A stretch of 64,000 bases of DNA, taken from positions 744,001 through 808,000 of the forward strand of contig WGNR01000012.1 in assembly GCA_016124445.1 (NCBI GenBank). The letters are read 5' to 3'. Shown here piece after piece: positions 1-11,689 of the stretch (its first letter is position 1; each line of letters starts with the position of its first letter). The stretch comes from a bacterium. GTDB lineage: Bacteria; Planctomycetota; Planctomycetia; Pirellulales; Pirellulaceae. The notes under the pieces were generated by a model, which was not told where the DNA came from, did not search any database, and saw nothing but the letters and a program-made list of their open reading frames with translations. A program made the translations under genes and the position numbers.

Positions 1-147
1 CAATTTGAAGCCGAAATGCGGCGGTTGAAAGATGCCTTAGCTCAAGCAACTTCTCCCGAAGCCGAAGACGCGATCCAGCAACAAATGAGACAATGCGAGG
101 CTCGGCACCGCGATCAGATCTCTTCTCTGCAGCGTTCCGTTTTCTAA
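1..147 (+). CDS. C-terminal end of an unidentified protein (partial)
   Basis: An open frame enters from the left edge and stops with TAA at 145-147. The 48 visible residues are charged and rich in Glu, Gln and Arg, consistent with a coiled-coil tail. The family cannot be recognised from this fragment, and the call rests only on the open frame and its amino acid composition. Confidence 0.45.
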   Translation, partial: QFEAEMRRLKDALAQATSPEAEDAIQQQMRQCEARHRDQISSLQRSVF

Positions 148-286
148 CACACCTTGCAGATGACTATCTCCCACGCCGTTTTCGAAATTCTGGGCAACAT
201 TGGCGGTTGGTGGTCGAATAGACTAGCAAACCAGCTTCATCGCTGTGTGAAGTAACTTTGCTGGCTCCTTGGAAAACGACATTCTC

Positions 287-811
287 ATGCCCAAACTCGG
301 GACCATTCTGGTCGCAACTCTCTTTATCGGGGTCGGCGTTGTTGGTGTGGGATACGGAATCAGCGAAGTCGCAAACGCATCCGCTTCAAACGATTGGCCA
401 ACAGTCGACGGCAAAGTGGTTGAGTGCACCCTGGATGAATTTGTTCGAGAAACTCGGACGAACTGGGAATGCAAAGTCCGGTATACCTACGAGGTTGGCG
501 GAAAGCAGTATCAAGGAGATCGGATTGCCTTTGGTTATCAGTCTACCAACGGCAAAGAAATGCACGCAGCGATTGAAGACAAGCTGAGTCAGGCAAATCA
601 GGTTGAAGTCCACTACGACCCCGACAATCCCAGTCGGAGTAGCCTGAGCGTGGGAATCCACAAAGCGACCTGGGTCCCATTATTAGGCGGTTTGATGTGG
701 CTGAGTATCTGTATCGCAGGATGTGGTCTTTATTTCTGCATGAGCCCTGGCGAGAAACTGTCTGACCGCATTGGCAAATGGAACGATCGGAAACTCGGTG
801 AAGACAGGTAG
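287..811 (+). CDS. DUF3592-type membrane protein
   Basis: A protein of 174 residues. It has a hydrophobic N-terminal segment, a central soluble part with the pattern of DUF3592 (a WPTVDGKV strand, then YTYEVGGKQYQGDRI, then VEVHYDPDNPSRSSL), and a second hydrophobic segment near the C-terminus. DUF3592 proteins are membrane proteins of unknown function. An upstream in-frame TTG at 269 would add six residues; the ATG at 287 is preferred because it directly precedes the hydrophobic segment. The next gene, 12 bp downstream, has the same fold pattern, so the two are a likely duplicated pair in one operon. Confidence 0.75.
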   Translation: MPKLGTILVATLFIGVGVVGVGYGISEVANASASNDWPTVDGKVVECTLDEFVRETRTNWECKVRYTYEVGGKQYQGDRIAFGYQSTNGKEMHAAIEDKLSQANQVEVHYDPDNPSRSSLSVGIHKATWVPLLGGLMWLSICIAGCGLYFCMSPGEKLSDRIGKWNDRKLGEDR

Positions 812-823
812 CGAGGAAGAATC

Positions 824-1336
824 ATGAATTACCTGATCGCCATTGGTTTTATCAGCGTGTTCCTGTTGATTGCGATGGCCTGTGTCATTTACAGCATGCG
901 ACAGTTAATTACCGGTTGGCGCTCGCTGAAGTGGAGTTCGGTTCCGGGGGTTTTCGTCGATGGAAGAATCGAGAAGACGGAACATCGCAGCAAGAACGGA
1001 AACAAGACCTTTTATGAAGTCTGCGTGGCCTATAAGTACAAGGTCGCTGGTCAAACCTTTCGCGGCAATGTGATCACACCAGGCTACGCCGGAACGACCG
1101 ATCTCGAGGAGGAAACGCGTTTGCTTGAATGGCTTCAGTCGACGCCAAGCTTTCAGGTTTTTCACGATCCGCTTCATCCCGAAAAAAGTGTCCTTGTTCC
1201 GGGCATCGATCGGGGAATGTTCACTTACATGTTGGTCGGTGTGATTCTACTGCTGGCCGCGATTGGAATTGGAACGTCAAACTATCTCCTCAATTTTGGG
1301 GAGTCGGACCTGTTGCAGAGTATTGTCACGCGGTAA
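824..1336 (+). CDS. DUF3592-type membrane protein (paralogue of upstream gene)
   Basis: A protein of 170 residues with a strongly hydrophobic N-terminus, a soluble middle with the DUF3592 hallmarks (YKYKVAGQTFRGNVI and FQVFHDPLHPEKSVL), and a C-terminal membrane segment. A purine-rich GAGGAAG site stands just before its ATG. It begins 12 bp after the stop of the preceding DUF3592 gene and is probably co-transcribed with it. Two membrane helices flanking an extracytoplasmic or cytoplasmic beta domain is the expected topology. The function of the family is unknown. Confidence 0.78.
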   Translation: MNYLIAIGFISVFLLIAMACVIYSMRQLITGWRSLKWSSVPGVFVDGRIEKTEHRSKNGNKTFYEVCVAYKYKVAGQTFRGNVITPGYAGTTDLEEETRLLEWLQSTPSFQVFHDPLHPEKSVLVPGIDRGMFTYMLVGVILLLAAIGIGTSNYLLNFGESDLLQSIVTR

Positions 1337-1592
1337 CCGACACCGTTGATGAAGAAACGAAACCTTGGTAGTCCGTTCGACATGTCATGCTGTCATCAAT
1401 CAGGCCGATTCCTATATGGCCATTTGACCTATCAAACCCACTGAAATGGTGGCCATCTATTCCTGGGTCCAGCCATCCCGATACACTGAGAGCAGTGCTA
1501 CAATGGTAGTGTGGTGATGGAGGCCTTGGAGCAGGGTACCGATTTCCGATCGATCCTCCGTCGAACAATACTCTCGGGCAGGAACCAGAATC

Positions 1593-2456
1593 ATGATTCG
1601 CAGCGCTCTTTTGGCTCTCGACAACTCTCCCTCGAGTCAAACCGCCCTGGACATGGCGATCGCATTTTGTCAGCGATACGCAGCCCAGGCCGATGGCAAG
1701 ATTGATGAAATCCACCTGTCTGGGGTCGCCGTTGTCGACATTCCCGGAATCAAGGCTCCAACCAGCGTGCCTCTAGGCGCAGTCACCTACAAAAAGCATC
1801 GCGACGATACGCTGATCCAAGATGCCAAGGATCGTGCCGAGGGAATCCTCAAAAGCTTCGAAGAGCGATGCCAAAGTGCGGGGATTCCTCACACCGCAAT
1901 CCATAGCGAAGGTCTTCCCTACGAACAGATCGAACGGCATGCCTTGCGTCACGATGTGATCCTGATCGGGCGCGATACCAACTTTCATTACGAGACCAGC
2001 GAAGAGATCGGCGCGACCGTTCGCAAGCTGCTAGTCGACAACGCCCGGCCGGTGATCGTTTATCCGTCGAAGATGCCTGATAATCATCGCGTTGTTATCG
2101 CCTACGACGGCAGCAACCCTTCTGCCCATGCACTGCAAATGTGGACTCTGCTGAAGATCCGCAGCCCTCAGACTGAAATCCATGTAGTGAGCATCAGCGG
2201 CGAACAAGCCAAAGCGGAAGCTCGCCTGGCCGAAGCAACTCAGTATCTGAAATTCCACAACCTGGATTGCACTTGTCATTACATCCCAAAAGAACGCCGC
2301 GTCGTCGAATTGCTGGCTGAGAAGGTCAACGAACTGAGTCCTCGCATGGTGATTCTGGGTGCTTACGGACAAGGTGGATTCAAAGAAACCCTGTTTGGTT
2401 CTTCCACCAACCAAATGCTGGAATCTGCCGATTGTCCGCTGTTTCTGTACAAATAG
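1593..2456 (+). CDS. Tandem-domain universal stress protein (UspA family)
   Basis: A protein of 287 residues, about twice a single Usp domain. The first half begins IRSALLALDNSPSSQTALD and the second begins VVIAYDGSNPSAHALQMW, both typical Usp first strands. The C-terminus carries the nucleotide-binding pattern in ILGAYGQGGFKETLFGSST, close to the G-2x-G-9x-G-S/T consensus of ATP-binding Usps, followed by ADCPLFLYK. The first half lacks a clear copy of this motif, so only the second domain is likely to bind ATP. Tandem Usps are cytoplasmic stress proteins. A 250-bp non-coding stretch precedes the gene. Confidence 0.9.
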   Translation: MIRSALLALDNSPSSQTALDMAIAFCQRYAAQADGKIDEIHLSGVAVVDIPGIKAPTSVPLGAVTYKKHRDDTLIQDAKDRAEGILKSFEERCQSAGIPHTAIHSEGLPYEQIERHALRHDVILIGRDTNFHYETSEEIGATVRKLLVDNARPVIVYPSKMPDNHRVVIAYDGSNPSAHALQMWTLLKIRSPQTEIHVVSISGEQAKAEARLAEATQYLKFHNLDCTCHYIPKERRVVELLAEKVNELSPRMVILGAYGQGGFKETLFGSSTNQMLESADCPLFLYK

Positions 2457-2550
2457 AGCAGATTCGATCTCCAAGGTTGCTAAATTTAGATCGAATAGCA
2501 GAAAAACATCCTGGTTTTGCACTCGATCAGGCAGCGTTGGAGAAAACATC

Positions 2551-2760
2551 ATGAATCGCACTCGCAAACTCCTGTCTCGCCGCGGCCAGATTCCAACTGG
2601 GACGCTGATCATGATGGTTGGCGTCTCGGATATCCTCACGGCAGGAGTTCTCTGGTATCTGCTCGGCCAAGACAACATGATGATGACCATCATTTTCGGC
2701 CTGTTGGCAGTTACAGGTCTTGGGGTGACGGTATTCGGCGCAATGCAGAACCTCAAGTAG
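2551..2760 (+). CDS. Small two-helix membrane protein
   Basis: A 69-residue protein with a basic N-terminus (MNRTRKLLSRRGQ) and two hydrophobic stretches separated by a short loop containing DNMMM. The same frame is open further upstream into the preceding universal stress gene, but the ATG at 2551 is the first sensible start: it lies in the intergenic region and begins the basic leader before the first helix. No family was recognised. It follows the universal stress gene by 94 bp. Confidence 0.6.
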   Translation: MNRTRKLLSRRGQIPTGTLIMMVGVSDILTAGVLWYLLGQDNMMMTIIFGLLAVTGLGVTVFGAMQNLK

Positions 2761-2912
2761 AAATGGCAAGCTGTCGGCATTCCCCAAAAATAAGCGGTTT
2801 CTGCCCGCTTCTAAAATCTCGTCAACGCTACCGTCAGATACTAAACTGAGGAATATCCGGCAAAGTTCGTGGTGAACGGCGTTTTCTCTTCCAGACAGAT
2901 TGGGCCAATCAT

Positions 2913-3830
2913 TTGAGTACCGCATCGAAGCGTTCGACGGCCAGTGGTTCTTCGAGTTCCGCGAAGACCCGCGTATTGATTTTTGTCCTGGTTGTCATGG
3001 CATGCCTAGGAATCGGCGGATTGATGGCACTCGGCGCGTCGGGTCACTATGGCGAGCAGTTTGCAGTTGACGGATTTCAGCGGCGATCGTTCACCTATCT
3101 GGAAATCGGTGGAATTCGTCTTTCCGCGACCAATTACGTCAATTCGACCGGCGGTCTGGAACAAGACCTGGTCAAAAACAAGTGGATCACTTCCACCGGT
3201 AAGAAGCCCAAATCCAGCGAATGGATTACCGTCAGCCACATGGCAGTGGGCGAACTTTATCAGAGTGATGCTGATATCCTGGTGAAATATCTGGATATGT
3301 CCAAACATCCCGGAACCACGCTCGATTTGGCTCGCTGGGGAGTCTACAACCCCGGTTATGCCTCGGTCATGTGGCCTGAGATTCAAATCGTCGCCCAGGG
3401 AAACATGTACATCCTGGTCCCTGACATCATTCACCACATGCTGGACCTCAGCGAAAAGTCGAATAATCCATTTCCGCAGCCTGATTTGAAAGATGTCGAC
3501 GATTCAAGCAGTTCGACCAGCAAAAGTGATCCGCTGGCAAAAATGGATAAGAATCAAATCGATCGGGCAACCGCTCAGCAAGTCAAACAAGGCAAGCCGA
3601 GCCTCGATTCGTTTCTGACCAATCTTTTCCTGAAAGCAGGAAAAGCAGCTCAAGATGCCGGCGAGGTAAAACGTGCTCGATTCTGCTTCGAGCAAGTTCT
3701 ACGACTATCTCCTGCGTCCCAAGAAGCCCAGGAACATCTTGACGAGTTGCCGCCAGCTCCAGCGGAAGAAAAACCTGTCGAAGAAGAAAACAGCAAGGAA
3801 TATTCTTCGGAAGAAGAAACTGAGTCTTGA
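2913..3830 (+). CDS. Membrane-anchored protein with C-terminal TPR-like segment
   Basis: A 305-residue protein that starts at TTG. The N-terminus is Ser/Thr-rich, followed by one membrane segment (VLIFVLVVMACLGIGGLMAL). The middle part has no family I recognise. Near residues 235-275 a helical stretch (AGKAAQDAGEVKRARFCFEQ, then VLRLSPASQEAQEHL) looks like one TPR unit, and the tail is extremely Glu/Ser-rich. The stop codon overlaps the TTG start of the cysteine desulfurase by four bases (TTGA), which indicates translational coupling. Confidence 0.7.
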   Translation: MSTASKRSTASGSSSSAKTRVLIFVLVVMACLGIGGLMALGASGHYGEQFAVDGFQRRSFTYLEIGGIRLSATNYVNSTGGLEQDLVKNKWITSTGKKPKSSEWITVSHMAVGELYQSDADILVKYLDMSKHPGTTLDLARWGVYNPGYASVMWPEIQIVAQGNMYILVPDIIHHMLDLSEKSNNPFPQPDLKDVDDSSSSTSKSDPLAKMDKNQIDRATAQQVKQGKPSLDSFLTNLFLKAGKAAQDAGEVKRARFCFEQVLRLSPASQEAQEHLDELPPAPAEEKPVEEENSKEYSSEEETES

Positions 3831-4975
3831 TTTACGTCGACAACAACGCAACGACTCCCATGGCAGTGGAAGTCGCTTTGGCGATGAGCCAGGCGTATCA
3901 ATCCGCCTTCTTGAACCCTGCCAGCCAACATCAAGCAGGGCAAAAGGCTCGGCGCCGGCTGGAAGATGCCCGAGAAACCATTCTCAACCTATTGGGTGCC
4001 GAGACCACCTCGTTTGCCAGCGATCGCTTGGTTTTCACCAGCGGCGGCACCGAGGCCAACAATCTCGCTCTCTTTGGCCTGGGTGGTAGCGGTCCAGGAC
4101 AAGTGGTCATTTCGGCGATCGAACATCCTTCGATCAGCGAAGCTGCCCAGCATTTGGCTAGGCAGGGAACGCAAATTCGTATTCTGCCTGTCGATCGACA
4201 AGGCGTCGTTCAGTTGGATCCACTGGCGAATTGGCTCGAAGAACGGACCCGGCTGGTCAGCGTGATGCTGGGCAACAACGAAACCGGCGTGCGGCAACCG
4301 ATCGAAGAAATCGCCGCGATTTGCTGTGAAAAAGGGGTTCCGCTGCATGTCGACGCCGTTCAAGCCGTCGGCAAATTGCCGTTAAACTTTCGGAAACTGG
4401 GCGCGGCAGCGATGACCGTAACGCCTCACAAATTCCATGGCCCACGTGGTATTGGGGCCCTGATTCTCGACGATCGCGTGAAGCTGAATCCCTCTATGTT
4501 TGGTGGATCACAGCAGTTGGCCATGCGGCCTGGGACCGAAAGCGTGGAGTTGGCCATCGGGTTCGAGCGAGCACTTCAGTTGGCAATCGAAGCCTTGCCG
4601 GAAGCAGCCCAGACCATGCGAGAGCTACGAGATCGTCTCGAGATGCTGCTTCAGGAACTGCTTCCCGCAGACCAAGTCGTTATCAATGGGAAGGAGGCGC
4701 CCCGGATTTCGCATACCTCAAACGTGTCATTTCCGGGCATCGATCGACAGGCGTTAGTGATGGCGTTGGACATGGCTGGAGTGGCCTGCAGCACCGGATC
4801 GGCTTGTGCTAGCGGTTCATCGGAACCGTCGCCAACACTGATCGCCATGGGGCTGGACGAAGCAGTAATTTCTGGTTCGATTCGCTTGAGTTTGAGCCGC
4901 TTCACGACTCAGCCGGAAGTTGATGAGGTTGCTAGTCGCATCTCTAGCTGTATCAAAAGGTTACGTCAAACGTAA
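3827..4975 (+). CDS. Cysteine desulfurase (NifS/IscS family, class V aminotransferase)
   Basis: A 382-residue PLP enzyme that releases sulfur from L-cysteine as a persulfide for Fe-S clusters or tRNA thiolation. The N-terminus IYVDNNATTPM is the classic NifS start. Visible motifs are TSGGTEANNLAL (PLP phosphate and ring binding), HVDAVQAVGK (Asp to the pyridine nitrogen), TPHKFHGPRG (PLP lysine) and the persulfide-accepting Cys in CSTGSACASGS. The TTG start overlaps the stop of the preceding gene, and dnaA follows 114 bp later. Cytoplasmic. No scaffold gene (iscU or nifU) is adjacent, so the specific sulfur acceptor is unknown. Confidence 0.95.
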   Translation: MIYVDNNATTPMAVEVALAMSQAYQSAFLNPASQHQAGQKARRRLEDARETILNLLGAETTSFASDRLVFTSGGTEANNLALFGLGGSGPGQVVISAIEHPSISEAAQHLARQGTQIRILPVDRQGVVQLDPLANWLEERTRLVSVMLGNNETGVRQPIEEIAAICCEKGVPLHVDAVQAVGKLPLNFRKLGAAAMTVTPHKFHGPRGIGALILDDRVKLNPSMFGGSQQLAMRPGTESVELAIGFERALQLAIEALPEAAQTMRELRDRLEMLLQELLPADQVVINGKEAPRISHTSNVSFPGIDRQALVMALDMAGVACSTGSACASGSSEPSPTLIAMGLDEAVISGSIRLSLSRFTTQPEVDEVASRISSCIKRLRQT

Positions 4976-5089
4976 AACCGCCAATAATCGGCTCCCCAGG
5001 CTGGTTTTCCCAGGCAAATATCTCTATAATCGTGGCTTGTTTAAATGGTTGTCTGACAAACACTTCGGCAAACAAGCGACGGAGTTTGG

Positions 5090-6172
5090 GTGGTTACGGA
5101 GATCATCACCATTGCCTTGCCCTGGATCCGGCCCGAGGATCCCTCCCTTAACGGGTCTGCTACGCGATCCATTGAGGGTTTGCGCCCCTTTGTGGCTGGG
5201 CCAGAGAACCGCATCATCCAATCGGCGGTTGAGGCGCTGAAACGAGACGCGTCGCAGTTCTCACCCTTGGTGCTCTATGGTCCCAGCGGATCAGGCAAAT
5301 CGCATCTGCTGCAGGGACTCACTGGCGTTCTGGTCGAGAAGAATCCTGATCTGAAAGTCCTGTCAGTCACCGGCAGCGATTTTGCCCGCGAGTATGGAAA
5401 CGCCTTACGGCAAGAGACAGCCAGCAAGACTCGTTCAGAGTTCTTCGGTACTGATGTGCTTGTTGTGGAAGACCTGCACGAACTGTTGCATTTCCCTTCG
5501 ATGCAGCAGGTGCTGATCCATTTGCTGGACGAACTGGAACGTCGCGGCGCGTCGGTATTGGTTTCGTGTCGCGAAAATCCAATCGCGATGGATGGCTTCT
5601 CGGCCGAACTTCGCAGCCGGTTGTCCTCCGGATTGTTGGTACCGGTCGTTCTGCCCGAGCAAGGAACGCGTGAAGTTCTCATTCAGGGAATTGCCACGCG
5701 TCATCAACGCGAAATTACCCGCATGGCCGCTCAAAAGCTGGCCGCGGCCTATCCGCATGGCCTTCTGCAATTGAGCGGGATCATCAATCGACTGATAGCC
5801 CAGACGCCGGCCAACCAGGCAATTGATATGGCCATCGTCGATACGCTTTTGAAAAGCGAACACAACACGGCCAAGATCAGTCTCCGCAATATCTGCCTGC
5901 TGACGGCCAAATACTTCCGCGTGAAGGTGGCCGACATGAAAGGGAGCTCGCGGCGACAAAGCATTGTTCAAGCCCGCAGCGTAGCAATGCTCCTGGCTCG
6001 ACAGCTCACTGAACAGAGCCTCAAGGCAGTTGGCAAACACTTCGGTGGCCGCGATCACACAACCGTGATGCATGCCGTTAGCAGTATCGAGACCAAAGTG
6101 AAAAAGGATATCGCCCTGCGAGAGGCGGTTGGCGAACTGCGAGAAATGATCTTGCAGCAAAGCACTCATTAA
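5090..6172 (+). CDS. dnaA: Chromosomal replication initiator DnaA (short form lacking domain I)
   Basis: A 360-residue DnaA beginning at GTG. The AAA+ domain starts after about 30 residues, with Walker A GPSGSGKSH (64-72) and Walker B VLVVEDLHEL (123-132). The C-terminal domain IV has the DNA-binding signature GGRDHTTVMHAV near residue 325. Typical DnaA is about 440-470 residues. Here domain I and the linker, which bind the helicase loader or DnaB and help oligomerisation, are essentially missing. The Asp-Asp pair usual in DnaA Walker B is Glu-Asp. The genes that follow (dnaN, DUF721, gyrB) are the standard origin neighbours. Confidence 0.95.
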   Translation: MVTEIITIALPWIRPEDPSLNGSATRSIEGLRPFVAGPENRIIQSAVEALKRDASQFSPLVLYGPSGSGKSHLLQGLTGVLVEKNPDLKVLSVTGSDFAREYGNALRQETASKTRSEFFGTDVLVVEDLHELLHFPSMQQVLIHLLDELERRGASVLVSCRENPIAMDGFSAELRSRLSSGLLVPVVLPEQGTREVLIQGIATRHQREITRMAAQKLAAAYPHGLLQLSGIINRLIAQTPANQAIDMAIVDTLLKSEHNTAKISLRNICLLTAKYFRVKVADMKGSSRRQSIVQARSVAMLLARQLTEQSLKAVGKHFGGRDHTTVMHAVSSIETKVKKDIALREAVGELREMILQQSTH

Positions 6173-6479
6173 CGGCTCGCAGCGTGAATTTCGAAGCGGG
6201 CCAATCGGTCCGACAACGTAATGGATTAGGTAAGCAAATCAGGTTGGAAAAGAGTTCCGGCCCCAGAGAAAACAAGAGTAGCCGTGGAAAAGATGTTGGT
6301 TTCGTGTGCGTGTTTGTTGGAAACGAATCGACAATCGAAGTCGCTTCGATCGGCCAACATCGCTAGCGAACTCATCGACGCGAATGCAACGGTTACGCGA
6401 CGACTTGGCGCCAGGTTTTTCACACCGCCAGGCATGTCGTTTGGCTCGACAAAATACGAGTCAAACGCCCGTTCAAGTT

Positions 6480-6545
6480 CACTTGTCGACAGCTGACTGC
6501 GGCGCCTTACTACTACTACTCTTTCGAAATACTAAAAGAAGAAAC
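6480..6545 (+). promoter_or_regulatory. Candidate oriC unwinding element in the dnaA-dnaN spacer
   Basis: The 393-bp spacer between dnaA and dnaN (6173-6565) has no credible gene. Near its right end are, in order, a palindromic TTGTCGACA (a two-mismatch relative of the DnaA box), a GC-rich block GCGGCGCC at 6499-6506, the repeat TTACTACTACTACTC at 6507-6521, and an A/T-rich stretch to about 6545. Box, GC cluster, TAC/TAG trinucleotides, AT-rich is the order described for the Bacillus subtilis basal unwinding system with its DnaA-trio. A second weak box-like TTTTCCACG occurs on the minus strand near 6285. Origin function is inferred. Confidence 0.45.
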
Positions 6546-6565
6546 TTGTTGGATTCAGTAGCTCC

Positions 6566-7681
6566 ATGAAAATCACGTTCGATCGCGAAAAGTTTCAGGC
6601 GGCATTCCAGACGGCGGCGATGGTGGCACCCAGCCGCAGTCCTAAGCCGATCCTGCAAAACGTCAAACTCGACGCCACCGAAAAAGCCACCATCCTGATG
6701 GCCACCGATATGGAGGTGGGCGTTCGCATCGAGGTTGAAGGAATTGAAGTCGAGCAGCCAGGCAGCATTGTTCTGCCGGTTGCCCGGTTCGGATCTATCT
6801 TGAAGGAGGTTCGCGATGAACGACTCAGCATGCAACGGGAAGAATCTCGCACCGTCGTGCAAGCCCAGCACAGCAAGTTCACCTTGTCGAGCGAAGACCC
6901 CGACGAGTTTCCGACCGTGCAAAGTTTTGCGGAGACGAAATACCATGAAGTTCCAGCTCGGGTTCTCAAAGAACTAATCCGCCGCACTCTGTTCGCAACC
7001 GATACTGAAAGCGGCCGTTATGCACTAGGCGGCGTATTGTTGGAACTCGGTGAAAGCAGCGTCACCGCGGTCGCAACCGATGGCCGGCGCTTGGCCAAGA
7101 TGGAAGGTCCGGCAACGCAAGTTGAAGGGCACGGCAATACCGACGCAATGACCATCGTCCCATCGCGGGCCATGCAGCTCATCGAACGCAGCTTGAACGA
7201 CTTGGACGCGACCGTGCAGATTTCCTCGCGCACGAATGACGTGTTGGTGAAAGTCGGTCCTGCGACCATTTATGCCCGCTTGGTGGAAGGCCGCTTTCCG
7301 AAGTGGCGTGATGTTCTGCCCGAGAAACGAGAAGCGGCTCATATCGAAATGTCGGTTGGTCCAGCGTTCGCCGCCTTGCGTCAGGCAGCCATTGTTACTT
7401 CGGACGAAAGCCGCGGTATCGATTTCACGTTCGGCCACGGCTCGATGGTCCTTTCCAGTAGTACGGCCGAAGTGGGGCAATCGCGAGTCGAGATCCCCAT
7501 TCCGTACGACGGCGAGAACGTCGAAATCACGATGGACCATCGCTTCGTGGCTGACTTCTACAAGGTGTTGGGCAGCGAAAGTAACTTCACGCTCAACATC
7601 CAGAATGCCGAGAGCGCCGCGTTGTTCAGCACCGACGACAACTACGATTACGTCGTCATGCCGCTGGCTCGCGATCGATAA
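6566..7681 (+). CDS. dnaN: DNA polymerase III sliding clamp (beta subunit)
   Basis: A 371-residue protein, the usual size of a bacterial beta clamp (about 365-380). It begins MKITFDREKFQAAFQ and shows the three repeated clamp domains, with SAVTAVATDGRRLA-like motifs in the second (SSVTAVATDGRRLAKM) and a C-terminus ending in YDYVVMPLARDR, equivalent to the conserved MPMR end. The clamp encircles DNA and tethers polymerase III. It lies downstream of dnaA across the candidate origin and upstream of DUF721 and gyrB, the standard arrangement. Confidence 0.96.
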   Translation: MKITFDREKFQAAFQTAAMVAPSRSPKPILQNVKLDATEKATILMATDMEVGVRIEVEGIEVEQPGSIVLPVARFGSILKEVRDERLSMQREESRTVVQAQHSKFTLSSEDPDEFPTVQSFAETKYHEVPARVLKELIRRTLFATDTESGRYALGGVLLELGESSVTAVATDGRRLAKMEGPATQVEGHGNTDAMTIVPSRAMQLIERSLNDLDATVQISSRTNDVLVKVGPATIYARLVEGRFPKWRDVLPEKREAAHIEMSVGPAFAALRQAAIVTSDESRGIDFTFGHGSMVLSSSTAEVGQSRVEIPIPYDGENVEITMDHRFVADFYKVLGSESNFTLNIQNAESAALFSTDDNYDYVVMPLARDR

Positions 7682-7745
7682 AGGGCTTCTGCGGTTCGCG
7701 CAGGATTGAATCGCCCATGAGATGTTTCCAAAGGAGTGGCCCAGC

Positions 7746-8060
7746 ATGAGCCAGCGTCAGCCAGGTAAGGTGCAATCGATCAAAGGAACCTTGGCCCAGT
7801 TGATGGTCCAGAAGGGTTACGCCCAGGTTCAAACGGCCGACGCCACGCAAAAGGCCTGGGAAGTTGCCGCCGGCGATCGCCTGGCTCAGCACAGCGTGGC
7901 CGGCAACGTGACCCGGGGCAGCTTGCTGGTGATGGTCGCCAACTCGACCGTCAGCCAGATGATCAGTTTCCAGAAACCAAAGATCCTGAAGTCACTGCAA
8001 CAGCAACTTCCCGATCACGAGATTACCGATTTGAAAATCAAAGTAGGCAAGATCGACTAG
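7746..8060 (+). CDS. DUF721 (DciA-like) protein
   Basis: A 104-residue protein of the DUF721 family, which sits between dnaN (or recF) and gyrB in many bacteria. Its N-terminal domain is related to DciA, the helicase operator that replaces DnaC/DnaI in most bacteria. Visible family features are AWEVAAGDRLAQHSVAGNVT and the following strand GSLLVMVANSTVSQMI. The ATG at 7746 is chosen over the one at 7722 because AAGGAG stands at a good distance upstream. Since the DnaA here lacks domain I, a DciA-type route for helicase loading is plausible but inferred. Confidence 0.85.
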   Translation: MSQRQPGKVQSIKGTLAQLMVQKGYAQVQTADATQKAWEVAAGDRLAQHSVAGNVTRGSLLVMVANSTVSQMISFQKPKILKSLQQQLPDHEITDLKIKVGKID

Positions 8061-8175
8061 CCATAGGGTCCGCTCAGCGGACGCGGAATCAGGTTACCAA
8101 CTTTGCCCACGTGAACTTTAAAGAGAACTTGTTACTTCATGCCGCCTCTGGATGGTTGCCTTCCTCACGGCATGA

Positions 8176-10794
<2,619 letters not shown>

Positions 10795-10811
10795 TACGTC
10801 ATTCATTAAGA

Positions 10812-10847
10812 AACAGGTGCCACGCCGATGAGAGCATGGCACCTGTT
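10812..10847 (+). terminator. Hairpin after gyrB
   Basis: AACAGGTGCCA at 10812-10822 pairs perfectly with TGGCACCTGTT at 10837-10847 around a 14-base loop, 18 bp after the gyrB stop. There is only a short T-rich tail, so it may be a weak terminator or an mRNA 3' end-stabilising hairpin. Confidence 0.6.
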
Positions 10848-11040
10848 CGATTCAGCTTCAGCACGATGAACGTATCTCAGCGGAACCGCCTCTCGGCTTC
10901 CGCTTCATGCTCTCTGAAATAAATCTCTGGAAAATATTGGTCACTTGGTTTTCTGGCACTGGGTGTGCGTTTGTCCCCAACCCAACCGGCCACAACAACC
11001 CACGGCCAACAACTACCATCCAGTTCCGGAGAAATGAGTC

Positions 11041-11466
11041 ATGAAGAACGTCACCTATATCTTGATCGTCGCTGTCGCTGCCACTTTCACCGCTTCCGCC
11101 GCCGCTCCTGTTCAGGCCAATGATTTCGGTTGGGGTCCGATTCAAATCGATATCCCTGGCGTTTGCCCCAAGCCATGCCCGCGACCTGTTCCGCAGTGCC
11201 GATACAGCGTTACCCTTTATCACCCAATCAGCGGCGGGGTGGTTTGGTCGACGATCGCCACCTCGCAGAGCCAGGCGACTCAGATCGCTAACAACTATCG
11301 CCGCCAACACTGGAAGATCTGGAAATACAACGGAATCGGCCAAGAACTACATTCCCGCCAGTTCAGCAGTTACTACGCAGCCGAAAAGTACGAACCACCG
11401 AAGAAACTGCTCGGCTTCAACAAACGATACGTCCGAGCTGGTAAGGTCAGCGTCCAGAAACTGTAA
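11041..11466 (+). CDS. Small secreted protein of unknown function
   Basis: A 141-residue protein with a clear Sec signal peptide (KNVTYILIVAVAATFTASAA, cleavage expected near VQA-ND). The mature part begins with a Pro/Cys-rich segment containing CPKPCPRPVPQC, then a compact basic region rich in Tyr, Arg and Gln. Three cysteines lie within ten residues, which suggests a disulfide in the periplasm or outside. I do not recognise a family. It stands alone between two hairpins, with a good terminator immediately after it. Confidence 0.7.
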   Translation: MKNVTYILIVAVAATFTASAAAPVQANDFGWGPIQIDIPGVCPKPCPRPVPQCRYSVTLYHPISGGVVWSTIATSQSQATQIANNYRRQHWKIWKYNGIGQELHSRQFSSYYAAEKYEPPKKLLGFNKRYVRAGKVSVQKL

Positions 11467-11487
11467 GCAACCAACCCAACAACCACG

Positions 11488-11524
11488 AAGCGGCATGCAC
11501 CTCCCGGTCATGCCGCTTTTTTTT
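11488..11524 (+). terminator. Rho-independent terminator
   Basis: AAGCGGCATG (11488-11497) pairs with CATGCCGCTT (11509-11518) and is followed by a run of eight T residues. It ends the transcript of the small secreted protein gene, 22 bp after its stop codon. Confidence 0.85.
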
Positions 11525-11689
11525 GTGCGCGCACCGAGCGTCGCCGCACACATTAAAACCGGAACCCTGTTGTCCATATAGGGTTCGGAGCATAGTTGTT
11601 TCAACGTGCGATCAATGTTGTTGATTTGATAACATTAAATCGAAGGCGGGTAGAATCGCATCGGTTCCCCACGATACGATTGGGGAAAC

